Assembly: GCA_028284395.1 (NCBI GenBank)
Contig: JANQRV010000349.1
Coordinates: forward strand, 1-43,676
Source of the DNA: Saprospiraceae bacterium
Lineage (GTDB): Bacteria > Bacteroidota > Bacteroidia > Chitinophagales > Saprospiraceae
Reading direction: 5' to 3'
Length of the DNA stretch: 43,676 nucleotides
The position numbers were made by a program, and so were the translations under genes. Below the pieces are notes generated by a model that saw only the letters and a program-made list of their open reading frames with translations, was not told where the DNA came from and made no database searches. Numbering within the stretch: position 1 is the first letter of the stretch; each line of letters starts with the position of its first letter. Below are positions 37,138-43,676 of the stretch, piece after piece.

Positions 37138-37428
37138 CGATAATAGTGTTACAAGTGTGAGGGGATTAGACTTTCTACGTGTTGCATAGAAAAATCCCCG
37201 TTAATTGTGAAATATATGATGTACTGTCCGGAACATATGTGGGGATAAGGTGGCCCTAGTATTCGGACAGAAAGCCAGAAATAAGTACTTCGGCTTATTC
37301 TTTATGAGTAGTTTGAAAATTGGACACGCTGTAGCTATTATGGTCACCAAGTTCTTTTGACAGAACTTGAACACAGGGTAGGGGGAAATGCTTTTGAAGT
37401 TGTAAAGAGTTCTTTAGGGAGGTATTTA
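37099..37428 (-). ncRNA. Candidate structured non-coding RNA of about 330 nt
   Basis: Read leftward, the element starts just after a TATATTTG box and ends in a textbook terminator. Stems within it are CAAGTTCT/AGAACTTG (37348-37355 with 37362-37369), a 7-bp CTGTCCG/CGGACAG closing pair (37224-37230 with 37264-37270), and a nested hairpin of 7 plus 8 bp (37161-37199). The terminator follows. None of the recognised signatures of tmRNA, RNase P RNA, 6S or SRP RNA were found, and no frame longer than a few dozen codons fits. It could instead be a long 3' UTR of gldH, but a promoter-like box at the gldH stop argues for its own transcript. Confidence 0.5.
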
Positions 37429-37433
37429 TATTA

Positions 37434-37464
37434 CAAATATATGATAATTTTTTTATAATTAAAA
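37434..37464 (-). promoter_or_regulatory. Candidate Bacteroidota promoter for the ncRNA
   Basis: On the minus strand TATATTTG (37441-37434) is a full match to the -7 box TAnnTTTG. TTTT (37464-37461) lies 19 bp upstream in the -33 position, one base off TTTG. It overlaps the stop of gldH. Transcription would start near 37427. Confidence 0.45.
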
Positions 37465-37947
37465 GTTTCGTTCTTCTCCGGTGTCTTCCACGCGAAAAGC
37501 GAAGCTCTTAATACCTTGAATCGGATTGACGCGCATAAATTGTTCCAGGGTAAAAGTATATTTTCCTGGAACGTTGAAGTAAGCACCTTTCTGAATAGGA
37601 ATATTTAAGGTGCAGTACTTGGATGTACACTTACCCATCCACAAACCACCATTGTTAGAAAGTTCCAGTGAAGCCAATTCTTTGAGCCGTTCTCCGCCGG
37701 GGAATTGAGTGTATATATTAGCATACAGGTTTTGATAGGAAAAATCCGTGCTGTGTTTGACTTCGAGATAGAGATTGTAAATGGATAAAGTATCGGGAAT
37801 ATCAACTACAAAGTTGATTGTATCCGCATATGACCACTGGTCTGCTTCAAACTCATGCTTTTTTTGGTAAATATAATTGGGGCCGCAACTGGAAAATGCG
37901 GCCGTAATGGCAATCAATAGCCCAAACCCTGCCCAATTAATCCTCAT
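37459..37947 (-). CDS. gldH: Gliding-motility lipoprotein GldH
   Basis: The 162-residue product has a lipoprotein leader ending AAFSSC (lipid-anchored Cys21). The mature domain carries the GldH pattern: FEADQWSYADTINFVVDIPD, then YNLYLEVKHSTDFSYQNLY and IYTQFPGG, and a C-terminal YTFTLEQFMRVNPIQGIKS. GldH is needed for surface gliding in Flavobacterium, acting alongside GldK-N and SprA of the type IX secretion machinery, but orthologues are widespread even in non-gliders. It follows dnaJ after 2 bp, so it is co-transcribed with grpE and dnaJ. Confidence 0.88.
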   Translation of the reverse strand: MRINWAGFGLLIAITAAFSSCGPNYIYQKKHEFEADQWSYADTINFVVDIPDTLSIYNLYLEVKHSTDFSYQNLYANIYTQFPGGERLKELASLELSNNGGLWMGKCTSKYCTLNIPIQKGAYFNVPGKYTFTLEQFMRVNPIQGIKSFAFRVEDTGEERNF

Positions 37948-37949
37948 TC

Positions 37950-39110
37950 CTAAGATTTAAAGTAATCTTTCATCCGATCAAAGAACCCCTTATCTGACTT
38001 GCCCGGTTGAGGTTTGAAATTGGGCATATCTTTGAGTTTCTCCAGGAGTTCTTTTTCTTCGCTATTCAGCTTTTTCGGAGTCCAGACATTTACGTGTATC
38101 AATTGGTCTCCCTTGCCGTAGCTTTGTACAGAAGGTAATCCTTTCCCCTGTAAACGGAAAATTTTGCCGGATTGTGTACCCGCGGGAATTTTTATCCTTA
38201 CTTTTCCGCCAATGGTCGGCACTTCGACGGAGGTCCCCAAGGCGGCATCTGCGAAGTTGAGATACAGATCAAAGATCACATTCATGCCATCTCTCTTGAG
38301 AGATTCATGGGGTTTTTCCTCTATGTTGATCAGCAAATCTCCGGGAGGGCCGCCTCTCAATCCAGAATTCCCTTTACCCCTCAAGGACAACTGCATACCT
38401 TCTTCAACCCCTCCTGGGATTTCAATTTCTAGTGTTTCGTCGCCGTAAATGCGCCCATCTCCTTTACATTTGGCGCAATTGGCCGTAATGGTCTGACCTG
38501 TACCATTACAGGAAGGACAAGGAATGGTGGTTTGCATTTGTCCGAGAAAAGTACTTTTGACCTGACGAACGTAACCAGAGCCACGACAGGTAGAACACGT
38601 CGTTACCGACTTACTATCTTTTGCTCCGCTACCATTACAAGTCTCACAGGTGCGTAACTTTTTTACCTTGATTTTTTTGGTGACGCCAGAAGCAATTTCT
38701 TCTAGTGTCAGGGAGACTTTTATGCGAAGGTTGGTTCCTTTTTGGCCACGGGGCCGACCTCTTCCACCGCTGCTACCACCAAAGAAGGATTCAAATGGAC
38801 TACCGCCTATGTCTCCAAAGATGTCGCCGAATTGCGAGAAGATATCTTCCATCGTCATGCCTCCTCTGAATCCACCACTCTGACCATCAACGCCAGCGTG
38901 TCCAAAGCGATCATATCTGGAGCGTTTATCTTTGTCACTCAGAATCTCGTAGGCCTCCGCAGCTTCTTTAAATTTCTCTTCGGCTTCCTTGTCACCAGGA
39001 TTCTTATCCGGGTGAAACTTAATCGCTAACTTCCTGTAGGCCTTCTTGATCGCTGATTCATCAGCATCTTTCGAAACACCCAATACTTCGTAATAATCTC
39101 TCTTGGCCAT
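37950..39110 (-). CDS. dnaJ: Chaperone protein DnaJ
   Basis: The 386-residue protein has all DnaJ parts: an N-terminal J domain (1-70) with the HPD motif at 33-35, a Gly/Phe-rich region, and four zinc-binding CxxCxGxG repeats ([32 protein letters not shown], roughly 154-225). A C-terminal substrate-binding domain follows. It stimulates DnaK ATPase and delivers unfolded clients. It lies between grpE (31 bp upstream) and gldH (2 bp downstream); dnaK is not in the window. No CIRCE-type operator was seen before the operon. Confidence 0.97.
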   Translation of the reverse strand: MAKRDYYEVLGVSKDADESAIKKAYRKLAIKFHPDKNPGDKEAEEKFKEAAEAYEILSDKDKRSRYDRFGHAGVDGQSGGFRGGMTMEDIFSQFGDIFGDIGGSPFESFFGGSSGGRGRPRGQKGTNLRIKVSLTLEEIASGVTKKIKVKKLRTCETCNGSGAKDSKSVTTCSTCRGSGYVRQVKSTFLGQMQTTIPCPSCNGTGQTITANCAKCKGDGRIYGDETLEIEIPGGVEEGMQLSLRGKGNSGLRGGPPGDLLINIEEKPHESLKRDGMNVIFDLYLNFADAALGTSVEVPTIGGKVRIKIPAGTQSGKIFRLQGKGLPSVQSYGKGDQLIHVNVWTPKKLNSEEKELLEKLKDMPNFKPQPGKSDKGFFDRMKDYFKS

Positions 39111-39141
39111 CGTAATTACTTTATACGCTTAAATGATCTAC

Positions 39142-39723
39142 TTACTTTCCTACTACCACTTTTGCGTGGCGGAGAATTTTGTCTTTCAGTTTATATCCTT
39201 TCTCAATGGTGTCGATGATCTTTCCTTTCATATCGTCGTTTGGAGCGGGAATATCGGTAATCGCTTCGTGAAATTCGGGGTCAAAAACCTCTCCATCTGA
39301 TGCCATTGGCTCGAGCCCCTGACTTTGCAAAACTGCATAAAGTTTCTGGTAAACCAGCGAGACTCCTTCACTGAACACTTCGGTACTATCTTCCGCATCT
39401 GCATTTTTCTTCGCCCTGTCAAAATCGTCTAGAACCGGAAGTAAAGCTGACAAGGTGTCCTGCGCCGCCATTTTCATGAATTCCAGCTTCTCCTTCATTG
39501 AGCGTTTGCGGAAGTTGTCAAATTCAGCATAGAGTCTGAGATATTTATCTTTTAGTTCGGCATTTTGCTGTTGACTCTTTTCCAATTGCTCTTCTATGGT
39601 TAGAGGCTTTTCCTCAGCAGCAACCTCCTCTTCTTTCTTTTCTTCTTGAGCAGTACCCTCTGGTTGGTTCGTTTCTTCTTTTTTCACTTCTTCGGGTTGT
39701 TCTTTTTGCTCTTTATTTTTCAT
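39142..39723 (-). CDS. grpE: Nucleotide exchange factor GrpE
   Basis: The 193-residue protein has a charged Lys/Glu-rich N-terminal 55 residues, a long coiled coil (about 55-105, with LKDKYLRLYAEFDNFRKRS) and the beta-wing domain with LLPVLDDFDRA and the closing GYKLKDKILRHAKVVVGK. It releases ADP from DnaK. It is the first gene of the grpE-dnaJ-gldH operon. The low-complexity N-terminus is normal for the family. Confidence 0.96.
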   Translation of the reverse strand: MKNKEQKEQPEEVKKEETNQPEGTAQEEKKEEEVAAEEKPLTIEEQLEKSQQQNAELKDKYLRLYAEFDNFRKRSMKEKLEFMKMAAQDTLSALLPVLDDFDRAKKNADAEDSTEVFSEGVSLVYQKLYAVLQSQGLEPMASDGEVFDPEFHEAITDIPAPNDDMKGKIIDTIEKGYKLKDKILRHAKVVVGK

Positions 39724-39835
39724 ATTACGTGCTATTTTACTCTTTAATTCAAATTTTAATCAATTATTTTGCCATTAGCACTATTCGGCCATTTTGGCAG
39801 GAGGTCGATGGCCGTTATCTTCATCGATTCCTGGC

Positions 39836-40180
39836 TCAGGTGAGGATCGCATCCTGCACTTTACCCCTTCTGATAACCTGGACAAGATGCCAGGATTCTC
39901 GCCGAAGAGTATCTGCTTTCTGTTGTAGCCAGCTTTTGGCTAAGAGACTGTTTTTATTGGCAAATTGCGTCCACCAGTCGATCTTTTGGGCCATAAATTT
40001 ACAGAATGATTGACGGTATCTTTCAGTGACTTGCGCGATACGCGAATCATCAATCTCTCCAACGAATTGTTCGTACATTGGATGCGGCATGGTGAAGTAA
40101 TCGGTGCCGGGGAGAGTGTGAACAGCTTGATGGAGGCAGATAAACACTACCGCCAGAAGGATCAATAATGGAGTTTTCAT
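39836..40180 (-). CDS. Small exported hypothetical protein
   Basis: The product is 114 residues from ATG 40180 (ATG 40189 is an alternative; the open frame extends to 40261). The N-terminus is a good signal peptide (TPLLILLAVVFICLHQAV). The mature part is about 90 residues, helical and basic at the end (QKADTLRRESW, VIRRGKVQD). No family is recognised. It lies upstream of grpE, with a 112-bp gap, and probably has its own promoter. A plus-strand frame overlaps it but has no export signal or other support. Confidence is moderate because the protein is short and unique. Confidence 0.5.
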   Translation of the reverse strand: MKTPLLILLAVVFICLHQAVHTLPGTDYFTMPHPMYEQFVGEIDDSRIAQVTERYRQSFCKFMAQKIDWWTQFANKNSLLAKSWLQQKADTLRRESWHLVQVIRRGKVQDAILT

Positions 40181-40321
40181 GAGTTGCATATTTATTTGGT
40201 TTTGATACAAAGGTGGGGTGATCGAACAGCAATCGAAATAATCTCTTGGTAAGAGGAGCAACTCACCGTACAGTGGAACGGTAATTCCGGATAAGTGGTT
40301 TTGGCTTTGGTAAAGAACTTT

Positions 40322-40339
40322 AACCCGCTAAAACGGGTT
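40322..40339 (+). other. Small hairpin upstream of the MOSC gene
   Basis: AACCCG (40322-40327) pairs with CGGGTT (40334-40339) around a 6-nt A-rich loop, 66 bp before the MOSC ATG. It may be a leader hairpin or the terminator of an unseen transcript. Confidence 0.35.
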
Positions 40340-40364
40340 CAATACTAGAACTCTGTAGTATAAT

Positions 40365-40377
40365 ATTAGGTCCTAAT
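40365..40377. promoter_or_regulatory. Perfect inverted repeat ATTAGG-t-CCTAAT
   Basis: A 13-bp near-palindrome lies 28 bp before the MOSC start codon, immediately after a TATAAT-like stretch (40359-40364 area). Position and symmetry suit an operator for a dimeric regulator, but no regulator is identified. Confidence 0.35.
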
Positions 40378-40404
40378 AAGTACCACTAAATAAACACCCA
40401 CCCT

Positions 40405-40944
40405 ATGAATGGAATTGTAGTTTCACTAAGTTTAAGTCCTTCCCACACGATGAGTAAAGAAAACCAAACTTCCATTACCTTGCTGGAAGGCCTTGGTGTA
40501 CAAGGAGATGCCCACATGGGAAAGACCGTTAAGCATCGTTCGAGAGTGGCCAAAGATCCTACTCAGCCCAATCTGCGACAAGTCCATCTAATTCATTCCG
40601 AGTTATTTGCGGAGCTTGCAGAAAAAGGATTTCAGGTATCTGCCGGACAAATGGGAGAAAACATTACGACGGCGGGAATCCCATTGCTTGACCTCCCAAC
40701 CGGCAGTCGTTTGATTATTGGCAGTGCCATTGTAGAGGTCACCGGACTGCGAAACCCCTGTTATCAATTGGATGGATTACAGAAAGGCCTCATGAAGGCA
40801 GTTTTGGATAGGGATGAAAATGATGAATTGATTCGGAAATCTGGCGTTATGGGCATTGTTGTAGCGGGTGGAACCATTCGAGTCAATGATAAAATTGAAG
40901 TCCGTTTTCCTCCAGCGCCTCATCGCCCCTTAAAACCGGTTTAA
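40405..40944 (+). CDS. MOSC domain-containing protein
   Basis: The 179-residue product is a single MOSC domain. It opens with GIVVSLSLSPSHTMSK, contains GVQGDAHMGK and RQVHLIHSELFAELAEKG, has the family block GQMGENITTAGIPLLDLPTG, and the conserved cysteine in VTGLRNPCYQLDG. MOSC domains are sulfur-carrier or molybdenum-cofactor-binding modules of molybdenum enzymes and of Moco sulfurases. This stand-alone form resembles YiiM-type proteins, which detoxify N-hydroxylated compounds. It could use the cofactor made by the moa/moe/mob genes 3-8 kb upstream. The methyltransferase gene starts 7 bp later, so the two are an operon. Confidence 0.9.
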   Translation: MNGIVVSLSLSPSHTMSKENQTSITLLEGLGVQGDAHMGKTVKHRSRVAKDPTQPNLRQVHLIHSELFAELAEKGFQVSAGQMGENITTAGIPLLDLPTGSRLIIGSAIVEVTGLRNPCYQLDGLQKGLMKAVLDRDENDELIRKSGVMGIVVAGGTIRVNDKIEVRFPPAPHRPLKPV

Positions 40945-40951
40945 GAATCCG

Positions 40952-41608
40952 ATGAAGGAAATGATCACATACTACCGAGAGCGGGCCAAGGAGCACGATC
41001 TAGTCTATGCAAAACCCGAAAGACAAAAAGATCTGACCAAGATCAAAACCTGGATACCAGAAGCTTTTGCCGACCTTTCTGTTCTAGAAATTGCCTGTGG
41101 TACGGGCTATTGGACAGCTCACCTGGCACAGACAGCCCAATCCATTCATGCCTTTGACATCAATCCTACCGTATTGGAAATTGCCAAAACAAGAGATTAC
41201 GGAAATTCGGCTGTCCATTTTTCGCAGGCTGATTACAATCAACTCGGTAAGATCGAAAAGAAATTTCAAGCCATATTCGGGGGCTTTATCTGGTCGCATA
41301 TTCCTCGCCAAAGATTGTCCCTGTTTCTCAAAGATTGTTTTCGACTTCTAACGGCAGATGGCAAGGTAATCTTCATCGACAATAAATATGTGACGGGAAA
41401 CAGTACACCGATCCATCGAAAGGATGATCGGGGGAATAGCTATCAGATGCGGCAATTGGAGGATGGTAGAACTTTTGAGGTATTGAAGAACTATCCCGAA
41501 CGAAGGGAAATGGAAGCATTCATTGTTGAAAACGATGCTTCACTGGAGTGGTTGGATTTGGAGTATTATTGGGCCGCTATTGGATCTCGATTCCCATATT
41601 CTGCATGA
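40952..41608 (+). CDS. Class I SAM-dependent methyltransferase
   Basis: The 218-residue protein has the SAM-binding motif I VLEIACGTGYWTAHLA, an acidic motif II region ending HAFDINPTVLEIAK, and the YNQLGKIEKKFQAIFGGF and VIFIDNKYV blocks. It is of the small Methyltransf_11/25 type with a broad range of possible substrates; none can be assigned. It follows the MOSC gene by 7 bp. Its 3' end overlaps the convergent MutS-like gene by 32 bp, so the two transcripts are complementary at their ends. Confidence 0.88.
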   Translation: MKEMITYYRERAKEHDLVYAKPERQKDLTKIKTWIPEAFADLSVLEIACGTGYWTAHLAQTAQSIHAFDINPTVLEIAKTRDYGNSAVHFSQADYNQLGKIEKKFQAIFGGFIWSHIPRQRLSLFLKDCFRLLTADGKVIFIDNKYVTGNSTPIHRKDDRGNSYQMRQLEDGRTFEVLKNYPERREMEAFIVENDASLEWLDLEYYWAAIGSRFPYSA

Positions 41609-43376
41609 GCAAAGTTGCATTGAAACTCTGGCTGACGCCCTTTTTCAATTTGTAATCAAAATCCAGTTCCCCATTTTCGATCTCGACTTCCATGCATAGA
41701 TTTTCGATTCGGCCTTCGTATTCCGATTCCAATTTTCCTAGTTCCAGATCGTGGGTTGCGATAATGCCCGCTCCTCCGGCTTTGATCATTTGCCGGATCA
41801 ATGCTTCTCCGCCGGTGTGCCGATCTTTCGAATTGGTTCCCTTTAGAATTTCATCCAACAAGAAATAGGGGAGATAGTCGGATTTTTGTGATCGCCCAAC
41901 TTCATCGATGATGAACTTTAAGCGTTTTAATTCGGCAAAGAAAGAGGACGTACTTTCGTGCAACGCATCCTGGGTGCGCATACTCGTGTAGACATTGATT
42001 AGAGGAAGACGGAACGAACGGGCACAAACGGGAGCGCCGGCCATCGCCAAAACAATATTCAGGCCGACCGTTCGGAGAAAAGTACTTTTGCCGGCCATAT
42101 TGGAGCCGGTTACCAACTTGATGTGTCCCACCAGTGGCGTCGAAAAATCATTGGCAATGCGATTGTTTGGATGTATCAGCGGGTGGGCGAGTTCATCTCC
42201 GACCAATTCCGGACGGTCATTGATGGTAGGGAAGGTCCAATCCGGATTGTTGTAGTATACGGTGGAGAGACTGATCACGGCCTCAAACTCCTGCATGGCT
42301 TCAAACCAGCGCAACAATTGTTCCCGATGTCGGGCTTTCCATTTCTCCAGTCGATAAACCCATTGCAGGTCCCACAAACCTCCGAGATTTAAGAGAATGG
42401 TAAAGGCATTGTATCGCACGTTTAACTGAGAAATGGTATACGACAGTTGCTTCAGTGCCTTGGAGGCAGACTGGTTGCGGGAAAAGAAGACTTGTTTGAG
42501 AAGCTTTAGTTTTTCGCTGTCGAAGTGATGGTTTTCAATGTGTCGAATGATGAGTGCATAATTCGCCAGCATTTCGTCGGCCTTGCTCGTCTGATTGTGG
42601 GTCTCGTTGACTTTTTGTACCGTCTTATTGAGTAACCAACCTGCGGGCAGCAAACACAATAAACTAAAGTACCAAGGGTAAAATGGCGCGATGGTTATGA
42701 GAAATACCAGGGTCCAAATCGGAATTGCGTACAATCCAATCTCGTAAAGACGATTACCCAGCACAAATGGAGGTTGCTCCAGCCAAATTTCCATCGCCTT
42801 TACGTGTTCGGATGAGTCATTGGTTTCCATACCGTAAGCCTGAAAGTTTTGACGCCATTCCAGTGCGGGCGCTAGTTCCCTAATGGCCTCTTGTCGAAGA
42901 GATATCTCGGCCTCGCTGGCAGTGTTTTTTAAGTACGACGCCAATCGTTTCCTCCCTAGCGTGCTCACGGTTCGATTGGCATATTGGAAGAAAGAATGGG
43001 GACCAAAAACATCCAGGTCGAGTGCATAGCTATGAGTCGGATCAATGAAAGTTTCACCGTTTCCAAACTGTTGGATGTTGTGATCCAGTGCTAAAACTTC
43101 ATTCGAGTTGACAATAGACAGGCATTTATTGTGTTTTTCCTGTGTTTTGACGTTTTGATGCCATTTGATGAAACGGTAAAAGCCTACTAAAAAAAACATA
43201 AAAAAGCCAATCCCAAAGAGGAAGTGATAATTTCCCAGCCATAAGGCCATGCCGAATGCTGCCAAAAAGAAAGCCAGCCTTACAAAAGCGTAGCGGTTGT
43301 ATTTAATGTGTAGTGCTTCTTCTCGAGACTTGAAATCAGCTTGACGAGCGACGTAATTCTCCTTCAATGACTGCAT
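41577..43376 (-). CDS. MutS-like ATPase with membrane segments
   Basis: The product is about 599 residues from ATG 43376; the frame extends to a TTG at 43403, but a promoter-like box overlaps that TTG. It lacks the mismatch-recognition N-terminal domains of MutS. It has two predicted membrane segments near residues 31-72 (VRLAFFLAAFGMALWLG and IGFFMFFLVGFYRFI) and two near 218-262. A core-helix region and an ABC-type ATPase domain follow, with Walker A GSNMAGKSTFL, the STSSFFAELKRL block, Walker B YFLLDEILKGTNS and ATHDLELG. Membrane-bound MutS-like proteins are common in Bacteroidota, and their job is unknown; mismatch repair is unlikely without the recognition domain. It overlaps the methyltransferase end and is divergent from an XRE regulator. 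Confidence 0.9.
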   Translation of the reverse strand: MQSLKENYVARQADFKSREEALHIKYNRYAFVRLAFFLAAFGMALWLGNYHFLFGIGFFMFFLVGFYRFIKWHQNVKTQEKHNKCLSIVNSNEVLALDHNIQQFGNGETFIDPTHSYALDLDVFGPHSFFQYANRTVSTLGRKRLASYLKNTASEAEISLRQEAIRELAPALEWRQNFQAYGMETNDSSEHVKAMEIWLEQPPFVLGNRLYEIGLYAIPIWTLVFLITIAPFYPWYFSLLCLLPAGWLLNKTVQKVNETHNQTSKADEMLANYALIIRHIENHHFDSEKLKLLKQVFFSRNQSASKALKQLSYTISQLNVRYNAFTILLNLGGLWDLQWVYRLEKWKARHREQLLRWFEAMQEFEAVISLSTVYYNNPDWTFPTINDRPELVGDELAHPLIHPNNRIANDFSTPLVGHIKLVTGSNMAGKSTFLRTVGLNIVLAMAGAPVCARSFRLPLINVYTSMRTQDALHESTSSFFAELKRLKFIIDEVGRSQKSDYLPYFLLDEILKGTNSKDRHTGGEALIRQMIKAGGAGIIATHDLELGKLESEYEGRIENLCMEVEIENGELDFDYKLKKGVSQSFNATLLMQNMGIEIQ

Positions 43377-43400
43377 ACGGTGAATGATGATTTTGAAAAG

Positions 43401-43408
43401 CAAAAATA
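43401..43408 (-). promoter_or_regulatory. Possible -7 box for the MutS-like gene
   Basis: TATTTTTG on the minus strand fully matches the Bacteroidota -7 box TAnnTTTG. It covers the TTG otherwise readable as a start and lies about 25 bp before the ATG at 43376, so it favours the shorter protein. No TTTG is found at the expected -33 spacing. Confidence 0.4.
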
Positions 43409-43429
43409 AGAGTTGTAATTTTACTGTTT

Positions 43430-43676
43430 ATGGGAAGTAAATCAAATAATCAGCGGATAATTTTTGGATTGAAGGTGCGGCAAAAAAGACAGGAAAAAAA
43501 TCTTTCTTTTGTTGAATTGTCGGAGCAATCGGGTTTGTCGGTCTCTTATCTCAACGAAATTGAGAAGGGGAAAAAATATCCGAAAGATGAAAAGATCAAG
43601 GCTTTGTCAAGAGCGTTGGAGATTTCCTACGAAGAATTGACTTCGGCCGAACTGCATGCTTCTTTGCCACCGGTGG
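43430..43676 (+). CDS. XRE-family HTH regulator (N-terminal part, cut by window edge)
   Basis: The 82 visible residues begin at ATG 43430 and contain a Cro/C1-type helix-turn-helix. Its block FVELSEQSGLSVSYLNEIEK holds the recognition helix, followed by YPKDEKIKALSRALEISYEEL. The domain start is typical of larger regulators with a C-terminal ligand or peptidase-like domain, but that part lies outside the window. It is transcribed divergently from the MutS-like gene across about 50 bp, so it may control both. Confidence 0.85.
   Translation, partial: MGSKSNNQRIIFGLKVRQKRQEKNLSFVELSEQSGLSVSYLNEIEKGKKYPKDEKIKALSRALEISYEELTSAELHASLPPV

Larger units (their letters stand above)
37076..37458 (-). 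other. 383-bp gap without a protein gene, holding a candidate ncRNA
   Basis: The gap between mobA and gldH shows no supported open frame. The minus strand carries a candidate promoter box at 37434-37441, strong stem-loops at 37348-37369, 37224-37270 and 37161-37199, and an intrinsic terminator at 37099-37137. These are annotated separately. Confidence 0.6.

Noticed and set aside
37224..37301. RNase P RNA-like fragments (CCGG, ACAGAAA and CGGCTTAT on the plus strand)
   Set aside because: The order and spacing are wrong for RNase P (its two P4 strands lie hundreds of bases apart), and the terminator lies on the other strand.
39729..40013. Plus-strand frame of 94 codons upstream of grpE
   Set aside because: No family, signal or start support, and it conflicts with a minus-strand frame that has a good signal peptide.
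41577..43376. Calling the gene mutS
   Set aside because: The mismatch-binding and connector domains are missing and membrane segments are present; only the ATPase core matches.

Overview
The window looks like part of a Bacteroidota chromosome, most plausibly a Saprospiria/Lewinella-type marine or sludge bacterium. The evidence is a gliding-motility lipoprotein of the GldH type, two DUF5916 outer-membrane proteins, a hybrid two-component system with an AraC output domain, a membrane-tethered MutS-like ATPase, a candidate promoter of the Bacteroidota TAnnTTTG type, and a general lack of strong Shine-Dalgarno sequences. No rRNA, tRNA, CRISPR array, insertion sequence or prophage was recognised. 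The assignment to phylum is firm; anything finer is inference.

Left part (1-12.4 kb), secreted or periplasmic degradation. Two paralogous Asp-box (BNR/sortilin-like) beta-propeller proteins are transcribed divergently from about 190 bp. The rightward one is followed closely by two tandem, very similar M20-type (AbgB-like) amidohydrolases with signal peptides. A perfect 15-bp hairpin separates these from a secreted GH13 alpha-amylase-family enzyme whose C-terminal end looks clipped.

Middle (12.5-23.8 kb), housekeeping and signalling. In order: purU; a convergent TPR sensor kinase whose ATPase half has lost its usual motifs; a DUF2853 protein; a flavin reductase-like protein; a TlpA-like thioredoxin; and a homocysteine S-methyltransferase-family gene 8 bp upstream of a large hybrid sensor (7TMR-DISM, kinase, receiver, AraC HTH). 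Next comes a 680-residue exported protein with a clear MACPF (perforin-like) domain, the most unusual protein gene here. A hairpin repeat occurs in two intact copies (about 17.7 and 23.85 kb), plus a probable decayed copy at 12.44 kb.

Right-middle (23.9-32.1 kb). A leftward acyl-CoA synthetase lies beyond two tandem DUF5916 outer-membrane barrel proteins, with a roughly 100-nt structured element between them. A divergent surface-type lipoprotein esterase follows.

Molybdenum cofactor region (32.1-37.1 kb): moaA, moeA, a convergent transglutaminase-like gene, then moaC with a good Bacteroidota promoter, and a fusion of a degenerate MobB-like domain to MobA. A MOSC protein at 40.4 kb may belong to the same theme.

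Right end (37.1-43.7 kb). The leftward grpE-dnaJ-gldH operon is followed by a 383-bp stretch without a protein gene. On the minus strand that stretch has a candidate promoter, several strong hairpins and a textbook intrinsic terminator, so it is a good candidate for an unannotated non-coding RNA of about 330 nt. A small exported hypothetical protein, a MOSC-methyltransferase pair, a MutS-like ATPase and the start of an XRE regulator complete the window.
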